Below are positions 15,753 to 25,629 of a DNA stretch of 64,000 nucleotides, one piece after another (position 1 is the stretch's first letter; every line of letters starts with the position of its first letter). The notes under the pieces were generated by a model. That model searched no databases and was not told where the DNA came from. It saw only the letters and a list, made by a program, of their open reading frames with translations. The position numbers and the translations under genes are program-made. Origin of the DNA: Streptomyces sp. NBC_01244 (GTDB lineage Bacteria > Actinomycetota > Actinomycetes > Streptomycetales > Streptomycetaceae); NCBI RefSeq assembly GCF_035987325.1, contig NZ_CP108488.1, positions 558,001 to 622,000 on the forward strand, in the 5' to 3' direction.

Positions 15753-18251
15753 TCAGCCGACCCGGATGCCGATCACGCACGTGTCGTCGTCCGTGTCGGA
15801 GCGGCTCGCGGCGAGGAGGCGGTCCAGTTGGCCGTCCAGGTCCCCGGCAGTGGCGGCCGCCGCGTGCACCAGGTGTCCGAGCGACTCCTGCACCGAGGAG
15901 TCCCGGCGCTCCACCAGACCGTCGGTGTACATCAGCAGCGTGTCGTCCGGTTCGAGCTGCACCTCCCGCTCGACGTAAGTGACTTCGGGCAGGGCGCCGA
16001 GGAGCAGCCCCTCGATGAGCGGGAAGGCCTCCGCCTCCCCGCGGCGGACGAGTACGGGGGGCAGGTGGCCGGCGCGGGCCCAGCGCATCACCCTCGTGCC
16101 CGGGTCGAAGAGGCCGCAGACGGCGGTGGCCGTCACGTGCTTCGCCAGGTGATGGGTGACCGTGTTGAGCCAGGACAGCAGCTGCGCGGGGCCCGCCCCG
16201 GTCACGGCGAGGCCCCGCAGGGCGTTGCGCAGGACGACCATGCCGGTGGCCGCCTCGATGCCGTGCCCGGCGACGTCGCCCACCGACAGCATGATCAGCC
16301 CGGAGGGCAGGACCACGGTGTCGTACCAGTCTCCGCCGACGAGCGCCTCGATCTCCGCCGGCCGGTAGCGGACCGCGACCCGCAGGCCCGGGGCCTCGAT
16401 GGCCGGTGGGGTCGGGGGCATGATGGCGTGCTGGAGCTGGAGGGCCAGGCGGCTGCGCTCGGCGGACTCGGCCTCGGTGTGGGCGAGTTGGTCCCGGGTC
16501 GCGGCCAGGGCCACCTCGGTCCAGTGCTGGGCGGAGATGTCCTGGTAGGCGCCGCGCACGGCGTGCAACCGCTGGTCCGCGTCGAGGACGGGCTCGGCGA
16601 CGACCCGGATGTGGCGGGTGATTCCGTCGGGTCTGCGCAGGCGCAGGTTGACGGAGGCGGGGCGGCGGTGGCGGAGCACCGCGCGCAGGAAGCGGGCGAG
16701 GGCCGCGGAGTCGTCGGGGTGCGCGGAGCCGGGGAGTTCGTGAAGCCGGACCGGGGGCGCGGTGGGCGGGAGTCCGTGGAGATCGTAGAGCTGTGCGTTC
16801 CAGGTGGTCTCCCCGGTGACGAGGTTCTCCTCGAAGCCTCCGATCCGGCCCAGCCGCTGGGCGTGCTGGAGGAGGCTGGCCAGCCGGGCCGTCTCGTCCT
16901 GGATCCGCCAGATCAGCAGGACGGCGGAGCCGTGGCGGCTGACGCTGATGTTCGCGACGGAGGTGAGGGGGATCTGGTCGACGAGCGCGGTGAGGCTCAT
17001 GCGTTCGGCGCGGAAGGGCTCGCCCGTGGCGTGCACGCGCTCGATGATGTCGAACAGCCCGCTCTCGCCGGCGGCCAGGGGGTAGGCCTCCAGCAGCAGG
17101 GCGCCGTTGACGTCGCCGCGCGGCCGTCCCACCGGGTCGACGAAGCGGCTGCCGGTGTGCCGGATCCGGAAGTCGGCGAGCCGGCCTTCGGAGTCGAGGA
17201 CCGGGGTGAGGACCACGGCCGGGTCCTGGAGCCCCTCGGCGAGGTCGATGAGCTCGGCGAGGTCGGGGAGGACCGCGTCGGCGGCCGCGGGGTCGCGCGG
17301 GGGCGAGGCGTCCATGGTGCGGGCGCACAGCTCGGCGAGGGCCTCGACCTGCCGCTCGATCTGGGGTGACTGCGGTTCCAGGGGGCGCGGCCAGCAGATC
17401 TCCAGGACGCCCTGGATCCGTCCGCCCGTCCCCGTGGGCACCGCCATCCGCCCGCCGTCGGGCCATGCGGCGCGGCCGATGGAGGGGAGTCCCTCCCGGT
17501 CGAGGTCGGCGAGGGTGACCAGCCTGCGTTCTCCCAGCGCGAGGCGGGCGACGGTGGAGACGCCGGGGGGTACGTGGCGCCAGCGGGCGGCCTCCCTGGG
17601 CGGGAAGCCGGCGTGGCCCGCGAGCGCCAGCGACCCGTCGGGCACCGCGGTCCACACGGCCACCGCGACCGCTCCCAGGGGGCCCAGGGCGTTCGTCAGG
17701 AGGGACTCGGCGACCGCCTGGGTGTCGGCCGTGACGGCGAGCACCCCGCTCTCGGCGGTGCGCAGCCGTACCGACACCGTGGAGTTGGAGTGCCGATCGG
17801 CCGGGTCGCCGCCGCCCGTACTCCCGACCGTGCCGGCGCCCGCGTCCGTGCCCGTTCCCGTGCCGGTACGCGTACCCGTACCCGTACCCGTACGTTCGAC
17901 GAACTCGGCGGCGATCGCGCTGACGTGGTCGCGGGAGGCCTGGTTGACGATGTCCGCGGCGAGTTCGAGGGGGGACATCCCGCTCTCGCGGCACAGCACG
18001 TCGAGCTGGCGGGCCGCCGCGGCCGGGGTGCAGTTCAGCTGCCCGATCAGGATGCCCTTGGCCAGTTCGACCAGGGCCCGCCCGTCGGCGGCGGCTTGCG
18101 CCTCCAGCACCTCGCGGCGCAGCCGTTCCACGGTGGCGACGAGACGTCCCATGGGAGTCGGGGCCTGTTGCGGCACCAAGCCCGTGGGCCGGTCACCGTC
18201 CGGTGTCTCCGGGCGGCGGGCATCGTCGTGCCGGTGCGTGTCCGCGGTCAC
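15753..18251 (-). CDS. ANTAR-GAF-PAS-PP2C (SpoIIE-type) phosphatase
   Basis: 832 aa. In order: ANTAR-like helical domain (about 34-108, ALVELAKGILIGQLNCTPAAAARQL), a Gly/Thr linker (about 119-143), GAF-like domain (about 155-310), two PAS-like segments (about 330-590) and a C-terminal PP2C/SpoIIE phosphatase (about 620-832) with GGDWYDTVVLPSG, GDVAGHGIEAA, LYTDGLVERR-type (MYTDGLVERRDSS) and DDDTCVIGIRV metal-binding motifs. Such phosphatases dephosphorylate STAS anti-sigma antagonists and so release sigma factors. The GTG start at 18251 overlaps the TGA of the upstream kinase (GTGA), so the two are translationally coupled. The STAS proteins at 23.1 and 25.3 kb are plausible substrates. Confidence 0.9.
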   Translation of the reverse strand: MTADTHRHDDARRPETPDGDRPTGLVPQQAPTPMGRLVATVERLRREVLEAQAAADGRALVELAKGILIGQLNCTPAAAARQLDVLCRESGMSPLELAADIVNQASRDHVSAIAAEFVERTGTGTGTRTGTGTGTDAGAGTVGSTGGGDPADRHSNSTVSVRLRTAESGVLAVTADTQAVAESLLTNALGPLGAVAVAVWTAVPDGSLALAGHAGFPPREAARWRHVPPGVSTVARLALGERRLVTLADLDREGLPSIGRAAWPDGGRMAVPTGTGGRIQGVLEICWPRPLEPQSPQIERQVEALAELCARTMDASPPRDPAAADAVLPDLAELIDLAEGLQDPAVVLTPVLDSEGRLADFRIRHTGSRFVDPVGRPRGDVNGALLLEAYPLAAGESGLFDIIERVHATGEPFRAERMSLTALVDQIPLTSVANISVSRHGSAVLLIWRIQDETARLASLLQHAQRLGRIGGFEENLVTGETTWNAQLYDLHGLPPTAPPVRLHELPGSAHPDDSAALARFLRAVLRHRRPASVNLRLRRPDGITRHIRVVAEPVLDADQRLHAVRGAYQDISAQHWTEVALAATRDQLAHTEAESAERSRLALQLQHAIMPPTPPAIEAPGLRVAVRYRPAEIEALVGGDWYDTVVLPSGLIMLSVGDVAGHGIEAATGMVVLRNALRGLAVTGAGPAQLLSWLNTVTHHLAKHVTATAVCGLFDPGTRVMRWARAGHLPPVLVRRGEAEAFPLIEGLLLGALPEVTYVEREVQLEPDDTLLMYTDGLVERRDSSVQESLGHLVHAAAATAGDLDGQLDRLLAASRSDTDDDTCVIGIRVG
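17866..17894. repeat. GTACCC hexamer repeat within the phosphatase gene
   Basis: About five hexamers (GTACGC, GTACCC x3 and a partial unit), coding for alternating Gly-Thr in the linker after the ANTAR domain. In frame; length may vary between strains. Confidence 0.8.
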
Positions 18252-21200
18252 CGGGTGAGCCTGCGCCGGATGCGGGCGATGAGGTCGTCGGCGTCGACGG
18301 GCTTGGTGACGTAGTCGCTGGCGCCCGCGGCGAGGCTCTTCTCCCGGTCTCCGGGCATCGCCTTGGCGGTGACCGCGATGATGGGCAGGCCCACGTACTG
18401 CGGCATGCGCCGGATCTCGGCGGTGGCGGCGTAGCCGTCCAGTTCGGGCATCATCACGTCCATCAGGACGATGTCGACGCCCGGGTTGCGGACGAGGGCG
18501 TCGATGCCCTTGCGGCCGTCCTCGGCGTGGAGCACGCGCATGCCGTGCAGCTCCAGGACCCCGCTGAGGGCGAAGAGGTTGCGGGCGTCGTCGTCGACGA
18601 CGAGGACGGTGCGGCCGGCCAGGTCGCCTTCGAGTACGTGCTCGGCGGGCCGGCGCCGCGCGTCGCCGTGCACCAGGGGCAGGACGTCCCCCGGCTGTTC
18701 GGCGGACAGGTGGAGCGCGATGCGTTCGCGCAGCTCGTCCAGGCTGGAGAGCAGTTCCACGCGGCCTGACGCGGACCGTCGGCGCAGGGCTTCTTCCTGG
18801 CCGGTCCGCACCCGGGGGTTGTTGTGGGCGAGGACGGGGAGCGAGGCGAGGGCCGGGTCTCCGTCGAGGGCGTCGAGGAAGCGGAGGGCTTCGCCGTCGG
18901 GCAGGTCCAGCTCCAGGACCACGCAGTGGAAGGAGTGCGCCGCCAGGGCGGCGGCGGCCTCGCGGGAACCGGTGGCGTTGACCACGTGAATGCCGCCCCG
19001 CTCCCCCGCCGTCCGGTGGTCGGGGGCGAAGTCCCGGTCGGCGCTCTCGGCGACGAGGGAGAGCAGGCCGTTCGTCCGCTCCTCGATCACCAGCAGGCGC
19101 CGGGGCCGCCGCTGGTCCGGGAGCACGGGCCTGCCCGGACGGACGCCCTGCCCCGCCGCCGCCCGGTACGAGGCCCCGGGCGGGAGCGCCGGGGGGGCCT
19201 CGGTGGCGGAGGCGTCCTCGTAGTCCGCGCGGCTGACCGGCAGGTAGAGGGTGAAGGTGCTGCCCTGGCCGGGGGTGCTTTCGGCGGTGACGGCCCCGCC
19301 GAGGAGCTGGGCGATCTCGCGGCTGATGGAGAGCCCGAGACCGGTGCCGCCGTACTTGCGGCTGGTGGTGCCATCGGCCTGCTGGAAGGCCCCGAAGACC
19401 GACTCCAGCTGCTGTTCGGGAATGCCGATGCCCGTGTCGCGCACCCGGAAGGCCAGCACCGGGCCGCGCCGGGAGAGTCGGGCGGGGATCTCGGGGGCCG
19501 CGGCCGGTTCGATGCGGAGCTCGACGCCTCCGCGTTCGGTGAACTTCACCGCGTTCGAGAGGAGGTTGCGCAGGATCTGGCGCAGCCTCGAGTCGTCGGT
19601 GAGCAGGTCGTCGGGGGCGCCGGGGGCCGTGGTGACGGTGAAGTCGAGGCTCTTCTGCGTGGTCATCGGCCGGAAGGTGGCGTCGACGTATTCCAGGAGC
19701 TGGGGCAGGTGGACCCGCTCGGGGTTGATGTCCATCTTCCCGGCCTCGACCTTCGACAGGTCCAGGATGTCGTTGATCAGCTGGAGGAGGTCCGAGCCGG
19801 CCGAGTGGATGATGCCGGCGTACTCGACCTGCTTGGGGGTGAGGTTGCGCGCGGGGTTCTGGGCGAGCAACTGGGCCAGGATCAGGAGGCTGTTGAGCGG
19901 GGTGCGCAGTTCGTGGCTCATGTTGGCCAGGAACTCGGACTTGTAGGTGGAGGCGAGTGACAGCTGCTGGGCGCGGGTCTCCAGCTCCTGCCGGGCCTGC
20001 TCGATCTCCAGGTTCTTGGCCTCGATGTCGCTGTTCTGGCTGGCGAGGAGGGCGGCCTTCTCCTCCAGCTCGGCGTTGGAGCGCTGGAGTTCCTCCTGCT
20101 GGACCTGGAGTTCCTCCGAGCGGGCCTGGAGCTCGCCGGTCAGCCGCTGGGACTCGCCGAGGAGTTCGTCGGTGCGGGCGTTGGCGACGATCGTGTTGAC
20201 GTTGGCGCCGATCGCCTCCATCAGCTGGGCCAGGAAGTCTCGGTGCACGGGGTTGAAGGCGGTGAAGGAGGCGAGCTCGATCACGCCGAGGATCTGGTCG
20301 TCCACCACGATCGGCAGGATGATCAGGCTGCCCGGGGTGGTGTGGCCCAGCCCGGAGGAGATCACGTACCCGCCGGGGACCTGATCGGTGGCGATGATCC
20401 GGCGGCTGCGGGCCGCCTGTCCGACCAGGGACTCTCCGAGGGCGAAGGCGGCGCCGTCCTCCGCGGCGGCGGAACGCCCGTAGGAGCCGACGAGGGTGAG
20501 CACGGCGGCGCCGGGGCGCTCCTCGGCGAGGTAGAAGGCTCCGTACTGGGCGGCGACCAGCGGCGTCAGCTCGTCCATGACGAGTTCGGCGACCGCGGCC
20601 AGGTCCCGGTGGCCCTGCATCAGGCCGGAGATGCGGGCCAGGTTCGATTTGAGCCAGTCCTGCTCCTGGTTGGCCCGGGTGCTCTCGCGGAGCGAGCCGA
20701 CCATGGAGTTGATGTTGTCCTTGAGTTCGGCGACCTCGCCCGAGGCGTCGACGGTGATCGAGCGGGTCAGGTCGCCCTCGGCGACCGCGCTGGCGACCTC
20801 GGCGATGGCCCGGACCTGGCGGGTCAGGTTGCCCGCCAGCTCGTTGACGTTCTCCGTCAGCCGCTTCCAGGTGCCGGAGACACCTTCGACCTCGGCCTGG
20901 CCGCCGAGCCGGCCCTCGCTGCCCACCTCGCGGGCGACGCGGGTGACCTCGGCGGCGAAGGCGGAGAGCTGGTCGACCATCGTGTTGATGGTGGTCTTCA
21001 GCTCCAGGATCTCCCCGCGGGCGTCCACGTCGATCTTCTTGGACAGGTCGCCGTTGGCGACGGCCGTCGTGACGAGCGCGATGTTGCGGACCTGGCCGGT
21101 GAGGTTGTTGGCCATGGAGTTGACGTTGTCGGTGAGGTCCTTCCAGGTGCCCGCCACATTGGGCACCTGTGCCTGGCCGCCGAGCCGGCCTTCCGTGCCC

Positions 21201-22273
21201 ACCTCGCGGGCCACCCGGGTCACCTCGTCGGCGAACGCGGACAGCGTGTCGACCATCGTGTTGATGACCCCGGCCAGCGCGGCGACCTCACCCTTCGCCT
21301 CCACCATGATCTTCTGTGAAAGGTCGCCGCGGGCGACGGCGGTGGCCACCTGGGCGATGGAGCGCACCTGACCGGTCAGGTTGTAGGCCATGACGTTGAC
21401 GTTGTCGGTGAGGTCCTTCCAGGTGCCGGAGACACCCCGGACCGTGGCCTGGCCGCCCAGGTTGCCCTCGGTGCCGACCTCGCGTGCCACCCGGGTGACC
21501 TCGTCGGCGAACGCGGAGAGCTGGTCGACCATCGTGTTGATGGTCTCCTTCAGCTCCAGGATCTCCCCCCGCGCGTCCACCCGGATCTTCTGGGTCAGAT
21601 CGCCCTGGGCCACGGCGGTGGTGACCTCGGCGATGGAGCGCACCTGGGCGGTCAGGTTGTCGGCCATGACGTTGACCGACTCCGTCAGGTCCTTCCACGT
21701 GCCGGAGACGCCCTGGACGTCCGCCTGGCCGCCGAGCCGGCCCTCGGTGCCGACCTCCCGGGCCACCCGGGTCACCTCGCCGGCGAATCCGGAGAGCTGG
21801 TCGACCATCGTGTTGATGGTCTCCTTCAGCTCCAGGATCTCCCCCCGCGCGGTGACGGTGATCTTCTGCGAGAGGTCGCCCTTGGCCACGGCGGTCGCGA
21901 CCTGGGCGATGGAACGCACCTGGGCGGTCAGGTTTCCGGCCATGAAATTGACCGAATCCGTGAGGTCCAGCCAGGCGCCGCCGACCCCGGGCACGTCGGC
22001 CTGGCCGCCGAGCGTCCCCTCGGTCCCCACCTCGCGGGCCACCCTCGTGACCTCGGAGGTGAACAGGGACAGCTGGTTGACCATCCCGTTGAAGACGGTG
22101 GCGATCTCCCCGAGCAGCCCGTCCGCCGCATCGGGCAGCCTGGTACGGAAATCCCCGTCGCGTACGGCGGTCAGCCCGGCCAGCAGCCTGCGCAGCTCCG
22201 CCTCACCGATCCCGCTCTCACCGGGGAGCGGGGGCACCCCGCCCGCCGAACCCGTACCCGCCCGCTCGGCCAT
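18248..22273 (-). CDS. Poly-HAMP hybrid histidine kinase (Nik1/OsaA-like architecture)
   Basis: 1341 aa from ATG 22273. N-terminal HAMP-like stretch, then five tandem 92-residue HAMP units (about 71-530), GAF (about 555-700), coiled coil (about 706-780), HisKA with H787 in MSHELRTP, HATPase with [21 protein letters not shown] and [10 protein letters not shown], a degenerate first receiver (LELDLPDG) and a canonical C-terminal receiver with D1272 in [11 protein letters not shown]. No transmembrane segment, so it is a cytoplasmic sensor. The architecture matches fungal group III osmosensing kinases (Nik1/OS-1) and large Streptomyces kinases such as OsaA. It is followed, with a 4-bp GTGA overlap, by the ANTAR-PP2C gene, implying joint action in stress signalling. 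Confidence 0.93.
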   Translation of the reverse strand: MAERAGTGSAGGVPPLPGESGIGEAELRRLLAGLTAVRDGDFRTRLPDAADGLLGEIATVFNGMVNQLSLFTSEVTRVAREVGTEGTLGGQADVPGVGGAWLDLTDSVNFMAGNLTAQVRSIAQVATAVAKGDLSQKITVTARGEILELKETINTMVDQLSGFAGEVTRVAREVGTEGRLGGQADVQGVSGTWKDLTESVNVMADNLTAQVRSIAEVTTAVAQGDLTQKIRVDARGEILELKETINTMVDQLSAFADEVTRVAREVGTEGNLGGQATVRGVSGTWKDLTDNVNVMAYNLTGQVRSIAQVATAVARGDLSQKIMVEAKGEVAALAGVINTMVDTLSAFADEVTRVAREVGTEGRLGGQAQVPNVAGTWKDLTDNVNSMANNLTGQVRNIALVTTAVANGDLSKKIDVDARGEILELKTTINTMVDQLSAFAAEVTRVAREVGSEGRLGGQAEVEGVSGTWKRLTENVNELAGNLTRQVRAIAEVASAVAEGDLTRSITVDASGEVAELKDNINSMVGSLRESTRANQEQDWLKSNLARISGLMQGHRDLAAVAELVMDELTPLVAAQYGAFYLAEERPGAAVLTLVGSYGRSAAAEDGAAFALGESLVGQAARSRRIIATDQVPGGYVISSGLGHTTPGSLIILPIVVDDQILGVIELASFTAFNPVHRDFLAQLMEAIGANVNTIVANARTDELLGESQRLTGELQARSEELQVQQEELQRSNAELEEKAALLASQNSDIEAKNLEIEQARQELETRAQQLSLASTYKSEFLANMSHELRTPLNSLLILAQLLAQNPARNLTPKQVEYAGIIHSAGSDLLQLINDILDLSKVEAGKMDINPERVHLPQLLEYVDATFRPMTTQKSLDFTVTTAPGAPDDLLTDDSRLRQILRNLLSNAVKFTERGGVELRIEPAAAPEIPARLSRRGPVLAFRVRDTGIGIPEQQLESVFGAFQQADGTTSRKYGGTGLGLSISREIAQLLGGAVTAESTPGQGSTFTLYLPVSRADYEDASATEAPPALPPGASYRAAAGQGVRPGRPVLPDQRRPRRLLVIEERTNGLLSLVAESADRDFAPDHRTAGERGGIHVVNATGSREAAAALAAHSFHCVVLELDLPDGEALRFLDALDGDPALASLPVLAHNNPRVRTGQEEALRRRSASGRVELLSSLDELRERIALHLSAEQPGDVLPLVHGDARRRPAEHVLEGDLAGRTVLVVDDDARNLFALSGVLELHGMRVLHAEDGRKGIDALVRNPGVDIVLMDVMMPELDGYAATAEIRRMPQYVGLPIIAVTAKAMPGDREKSLAAGASDYVTKPVDADDLIARIRRRLTR
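20684..22063 (-). repeat. Five tandem 276-bp units coding HAMP repeats
   Basis: Each unit codes about 92 residues with the core [24 protein letters not shown], NLTxQVR, TAVAxGDL, GEILELK and [11 protein letters not shown]. Units 2-4 are most alike, the fifth is the most diverged ([23 protein letters not shown]). Nucleotide identity among units appears high enough to allow recombination and change of copy number. Confidence 0.85.
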
Positions 22274-22613
22274 CCGTCCCAACCTCACACTCGAAACCGA
22301 CACTCCGACGAACGGGACAAGGCGGACCCCGGGTTCGGGGCGCACCGCTGCGCCCCGCTCCGCGGGGATCCGGCTTCGCCGCACCACCGGTCCGGTGAAG
22401 GCTAGCGCCGCCGAAGGGACCATAAGGCACGGTCGATCACACCGGGGACGGCGCATCCCGCCCGCGCGAAAGGGAGATGGGCCGGAGGCCTCCGCACCCG
22501 GCCCGAACCAGGCCTGGGGCAGCCCGGTTTGGAAGGCTTCGCGGGCTCCGGGGTACCCCGACGGGTTTCGGGTAGACGAACCGGTGACATTCGCACACAA
22601 CGGAGGAAACGGG
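22274..22613. other. Divergent regulatory region of 340 bp
   Basis: Lies between the poly-HAMP kinase (leftward) and an RsbW-like ATPase (rightward). No gene is seen. A sigma-B-like promoter candidate is at 22551-22575. The kinase side has GAGG about 15 nt before its ATG. Confidence 0.5.
22551..22575 (+). promoter_or_regulatory. Possible SigB-type promoter
   Basis: GGGT, 15 nt, GGGTAG. This matches the reported Streptomyces SigB consensus GNNT-N14/16-GGGTAC/T except for the last base. It ends 38 nt before the GTG start of the ATPase gene, so stress-sigma control of its own regulator set is possible. Short motif in GC-rich DNA; chance match cannot be excluded. Confidence 0.3.
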
Positions 22614-23051
22614 GTGAAGGCGATGGCGGTCAAGGCTGTGGGATGGGCCCGGTCGTTTCCCGTCTCGCAGGGCGTCCGGGCGGCGCGGGAGTGGACGGCG
22701 GGACACCTGGCATCACTGCCGTGGAGCGGTTCGGTGGCCGACACCGTGTACTCCGTGCTGATCTGCGTCTCCGAACTCGTCACCAACGTGCACCTGCACG
22801 CGGTCGGCACCGCGCACCTGGTGCTGACCTGGGACGGCCGCTGCCTGCACGTGAGCGTCGCGGACGCCGATCCGCGGCTGCCGCGGTACCGCGGGCCCGC
22901 GGCCGACACGGGTGCCACGTCGGGCCGCGGGTTGGGGATCGTCGGCGCGCTGGCCGATTCCCTGGACGTGCACGCGTGCCACGGCGGGAAGGCCGTCACC
23001 GCGTGCTTCCGGCCCGGCGGCGGACCGGACCCGCATGCGCGGAAGCCGTAG
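22614..23051 (+). CDS. RsbW-like ATP-binding protein (anti-sigma kinase family)
   Basis: 145 aa; GTG 22614 is chosen because GGAGG lies 7 nt upstream. The HATPase_c_2 fold is shown by [12 protein letters not shown] (N box), [11 protein letters not shown] (G1-like) and [14 protein letters not shown] (G2). Proteins of this family bind ATP, phosphorylate STAS antagonists and sequester sigma factors; many Streptomyces copies have lost one of these functions. It faces the STAS gene 23123-23467 tail to tail, an arrangement suggesting a switch pair. Confidence 0.88.
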   Translation: MKAMAVKAVGWARSFPVSQGVRAAREWTAGHLASLPWSGSVADTVYSVLICVSELVTNVHLHAVGTAHLVLTWDGRCLHVSVADADPRLPRYRGPAADTGATSGRGLGIVGALADSLDVHACHGGKAVTACFRPGGGPDPHARKP

Positions 23052-23067
23052 GCGCTCCGGGGCGCGG

Positions 23068-23085
23068 GCGCCGGCCGACCGGCGC
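23068..23085. terminator. Possible bidirectional stem-loop
   Basis: GCGCCGG, 4-nt loop, CCGGCGC between the convergent ATPase and STAS genes. Seven-bp GC-rich stem without a T run; modest support. Confidence 0.3.
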
Positions 23086-23122
23086 AACGGCCGGGCACCC
23101 GGCCCGGAATCACGGCCCGGAC

Positions 23123-23467
23123 TCACGCCCCGACGGCGGCCTCGACGCTCTCGTGCAGGGACAGGACCGTATCGGCCCCGGTCACCGCGAACAGCCTCCG
23201 CAACTGCTCCCCGGGGGCGGCGATCCGCAGCGTCGTGAGGCGGTGCAGCCGCAGCAGGAGGTTCAGGAAGGACGAGTCCCCGAAGGTGATGGAGCCGGCG
23301 TCCAAAATCACCAGCGGATGCCGTCCGGCGGCCGCGGTGAGGGCCTCCTCCAAGGGGACCAGCGTGTCCTGGTCGAGCTCTCCCCGGGCCTCCACCACCC
23401 AGCCGGCCCCGGCCGGGTAGCCGTCCCCGACCACGCTCTGCCCGTATCCGTCCCCTGCTCCGGTCAT
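23123..23467 (-). CDS. STAS-domain anti-sigma factor antagonist
   Basis: 114 aa, ATG 23467 with GGGAGGCGG upstream. STAS features: GELDQDTLVPLEEAL, then PLVILDAGSITFGDSSFLNLLLRL, where the Ser in DSSFL is at the position phosphorylated in SpoIIAA/RsbV proteins, and GEQLRRLFAVTGADTVL. Such proteins bind anti-sigma kinases when unphosphorylated and are recharged by PP2C phosphatases such as the one at 15.8-18.3 kb. Convergent with the RsbW-like gene. Confidence 0.9.
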   Translation of the reverse strand: MTGAGDGYGQSVVGDGYPAGAGWVVEARGELDQDTLVPLEEALTAAAGRHPLVILDAGSITFGDSSFLNLLLRLHRLTTLRIAAPGEQLRRLFAVTGADTVLSLHESVEAAVGA

Positions 23468-23579
23468 GTCCGCCTCCCCGGATCGTCCGTCGTACGTCCT
23501 TCCAAGGGAGTATGCCTGCTCCTCGCTCCGGCACGGCAGCCTCCCGGCCCGGCTCCCCCCCGTCCTGCGCCTCCGGCTC

Positions 23580-24170
23580 TCAGTTGAAGACGTCCAGGGC
23601 GTCCAGCCAGGAACCCGCGTCGTCGGCGGAGCGGCGGGGCCGCACGGGCAGCGGATCCGGGTAGGTCTCCGCCGCGGCCCTCGCGCGGACGATGTCGGGC
23701 CCGCCGCACGCCGCGACCGCGAAGGCCCCGAAGACCTTGGCGAACGCGGCCGGGTCGCGGAACTCCACACCGAAGGCACGGCCGTCCCGCAGCGGCACCC
23801 ACACCACTCGCTCGGACCGCGTCCATGCCGACACCGGCTCGGCGTCCGCGGTCGACCGCCCTTCCAGCCACAACCGGGCCACGTGCAGCAGGTTCACCTT
23901 CTCCATGGCCAGCCGCTTGCGCCGCACCCGCAGTTCACGCGCCGTCACTTCGACCCGCTGGTCCTTCCTCGGGTACCAGACGACGCCGATCCCGAACGGC
24001 ACCCACAACAGGATCCCGATCATCGGCCACACCAAGGCGTCGCCCCACGACCGGAGCAGCCCGCCGTCCAGCAGGGACAGGACCCCGAAGAACAAAGCCC
24101 ACTTCGCCGTCATCCGCCAGAACCCACTGCCCTGCCGGTACAGGACCCGCCGCTTCCCCGTCATCTCCAT
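23580..24170 (-). CDS. Membrane protein with two N-terminal helices, unknown function
   Basis: 196 aa. ATG 24170 is preferred: a TAGCGT -10 box ends 7 nt upstream and no ribosome site exists, as in leaderless genes. Two hydrophobic segments (about 20-36 and 47-64, with WPMIGILLWVPFGIGVVWY) are followed by a cytoplasmic PH-like or DUF-type domain (ARELRVRRKRLAMEKV, RVVWVPLRDGRAFGVEFRDP). Function not recognised. It is divergent from the sigma factor gene. Confidence 0.7.
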   Translation of the reverse strand: MEMTGKRRVLYRQGSGFWRMTAKWALFFGVLSLLDGGLLRSWGDALVWPMIGILLWVPFGIGVVWYPRKDQRVEVTARELRVRRKRLAMEKVNLLHVARLWLEGRSTADAEPVSAWTRSERVVWVPLRDGRAFGVEFRDPAAFAKVFGAFAVAACGGPDIVRARAAAETYPDPLPVRPRRSADDAGSWLDALDVFN

Positions 24171-24324
24171 GCCACCCACGCTATCCACCGGTCCGCTGTC
24201 GGCCGCAGGCGCCCGTCGGCACCGCCGTCCCGGGAAAGAATCCTGCCTCGACGTGTGTAGCCCCTCTCAGGCGGGGCAGAAGCGCCCCCGGCAGCCGTCA
24301 GTCAATCGGGAGGGAGCGGCCACC

Positions 24325-25251
24325 ATGTATCGCTCGGCCACCGTTGTAGGCCCCATTCGTGCAGCAGACGCTCAAGTACACGCGTGTGACCTGGAGTCCG
24401 CGGGAGCGCCCACGCAGGACGTGGACCTGTTCCGGGTGGAGAACGCACGGGAGATGGCACCCGCTGACGCCCGCGAGCTGTCGCGGCTCTTCTTCGCGAG
24501 GCTGCGCACGCTGGAGGAGGGGACGCGCGAGTACCAGTACACGCGCAACACCCTGATCGAAATGAACCTGTCCCTCGTCCAGTTCGCCGCCCGGCGGTTC
24601 CGTGCCCGCGTGCTCGGCGGCGGTCTCGACATGGACGACGTCATCCAGGTGGGAACGATCGGCCTGATCAAGGCCATCGACCGCTACGACACGGAGCGCG
24701 AGGTCGAATTCTCCACCCTCGCCCTCCCGTACATCACCGGTGAGATCAAGCGGTACTTCCGCGACACCACATGGGCCGTGCACGTACCGCGGCGCCTGCA
24801 GGAGCTGCGTACGGAACTCGCCAAGGCCCAGGACGCCCTGAGCGATGTCCTGGGCAGGGCGCCGACGGTCAAGGAAGTCGCCCAGCACCTGGAGTTGTCC
24901 GAGGACGAGGTCATCGAGGGGCTGGTGGCCGCGAACGGCTACACGAGCAGTTCCCTCGACGCGGCCTCCGTCGACGGCGACGCGTCGTCCGTGGCGGGCC
25001 GCAGCGCCCGGCCGGCGGCGGAACGCCACGGCGCCGTCGATCCCGGCATGGAACTCTTCGAGGAGTTCCACACCCTCGCGCCCCTGCTGGAGCAACTGGA
25101 CGAACGCGACCGACTCATCCTGCGGATGCGCTTCGGCCAGGAGAAGACCCAGGCCGAGATCGGCGCAGCGCTCGGCGTCTCCCAGATGCAGGTCTCCCGC
25201 ATCCTGTCCCGGACCCTGGCACGGCTGCGCACCGGCATGCTCGCGGTGTAG
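24325..25251 (+). CDS. SigB/SigF/SigG-family RNA polymerase sigma factor
   Basis: 308 aa. Sigma-70 regions are clear: region 2 (NLSLVQFAARRFRARVLGG, DMDDVIQVGTIGLIKAIDRYD, EFSTLALPYITGEIKRYFRD), region 3 (VPRRLQELRTELAKAQ, LGRAPTVKEVAQHLEL) and region 4 (LDERDRLILRMRFGQEKTQAEIGAALGVSQMQVSRILSRTLARLR). This is the general-stress and development sigma class of Streptomyces, held by RsbW-type anti-sigma factors. ATG 24325 follows GGGAGGGAG. Nine bases after its stop begins an operon of a STAS protein and a MEDS-ATPase, its probable regulators. Confidence 0.93.
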   Translation: MYRSATVVGPIRAADAQVHACDLESAGAPTQDVDLFRVENAREMAPADARELSRLFFARLRTLEEGTREYQYTRNTLIEMNLSLVQFAARRFRARVLGGGLDMDDVIQVGTIGLIKAIDRYDTEREVEFSTLALPYITGEIKRYFRDTTWAVHVPRRLQELRTELAKAQDALSDVLGRAPTVKEVAQHLELSEDEVIEGLVAANGYTSSSLDAASVDGDASSVAGRSARPAAERHGAVDPGMELFEEFHTLAPLLEQLDERDRLILRMRFGQEKTQAEIGAALGVSQMQVSRILSRTLARLRTGMLAV

Positions 25252-25260
25252 GAAGGGACC

Positions 25261-25629
25261 ATGAACCACCCATCCGGCGCGGAGGCCGGAGCGGAGGCGG
25301 AGGCCGGCGCGGGCGCGTCGGCGCCGCTGACCGCACGGCCATGGCAGGACCGTCCGGGAGCGCGCCTGAGCGGCAGCTGCGACCTCGACACCCGGCAGTG
25401 CCTGGGCGCCGCGCTCGGCATCGTGACCGCGATTCCCGGCCCCGTCGTCCACCTCGACCTCTCCGCCGTGGTCTTCCTCGACACGGCCGCGGTCGCCGCC
25501 CTCGTACGGGCGGCGACCGCCCTCGACGGACAGGGCCGGCGTCTGTTGCTCCACGACCCGCCATACTCGCTCCGCAAGGTCGTGGAGATGTTCCCGGACG
25601 AATGCGCCGCGCTGGAGGTCGCAGCATGA
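25261..25629 (+). CDS. STAS-domain protein, sigma operon
   Basis: 122 aa. After a Glu/Ala/Gly-rich N-terminal tail (repeated GAEAGAEAEAGAG) comes a STAS domain: ARLSGSCDLDTRQCLGAAL and VVHLDLSAVVFLDTAAVAALVRA. The position usually occupied by the phosphorylated Ser is D-T (LDTAAV), so it might be regulated by Thr phosphorylation or not at all. ATG 25261 lies 9 nt after the sigma factor stop; its TGA overlaps the ATG of the next gene (ATGA). Confidence 0.85.
   Translation: MNHPSGAEAGAEAEAGAGASAPLTARPWQDRPGARLSGSCDLDTRQCLGAALGIVTAIPGPVVHLDLSAVVFLDTAAVAALVRAATALDGQGRRLLLHDPPYSLRKVVEMFPDECAALEVAA

Noticed and set aside
18471..23051. Long rightward frames across the poly-HAMP kinase
   Set aside because: They mirror the repeats in reverse and contain no domain; the leftward frame has complete kinase motifs.
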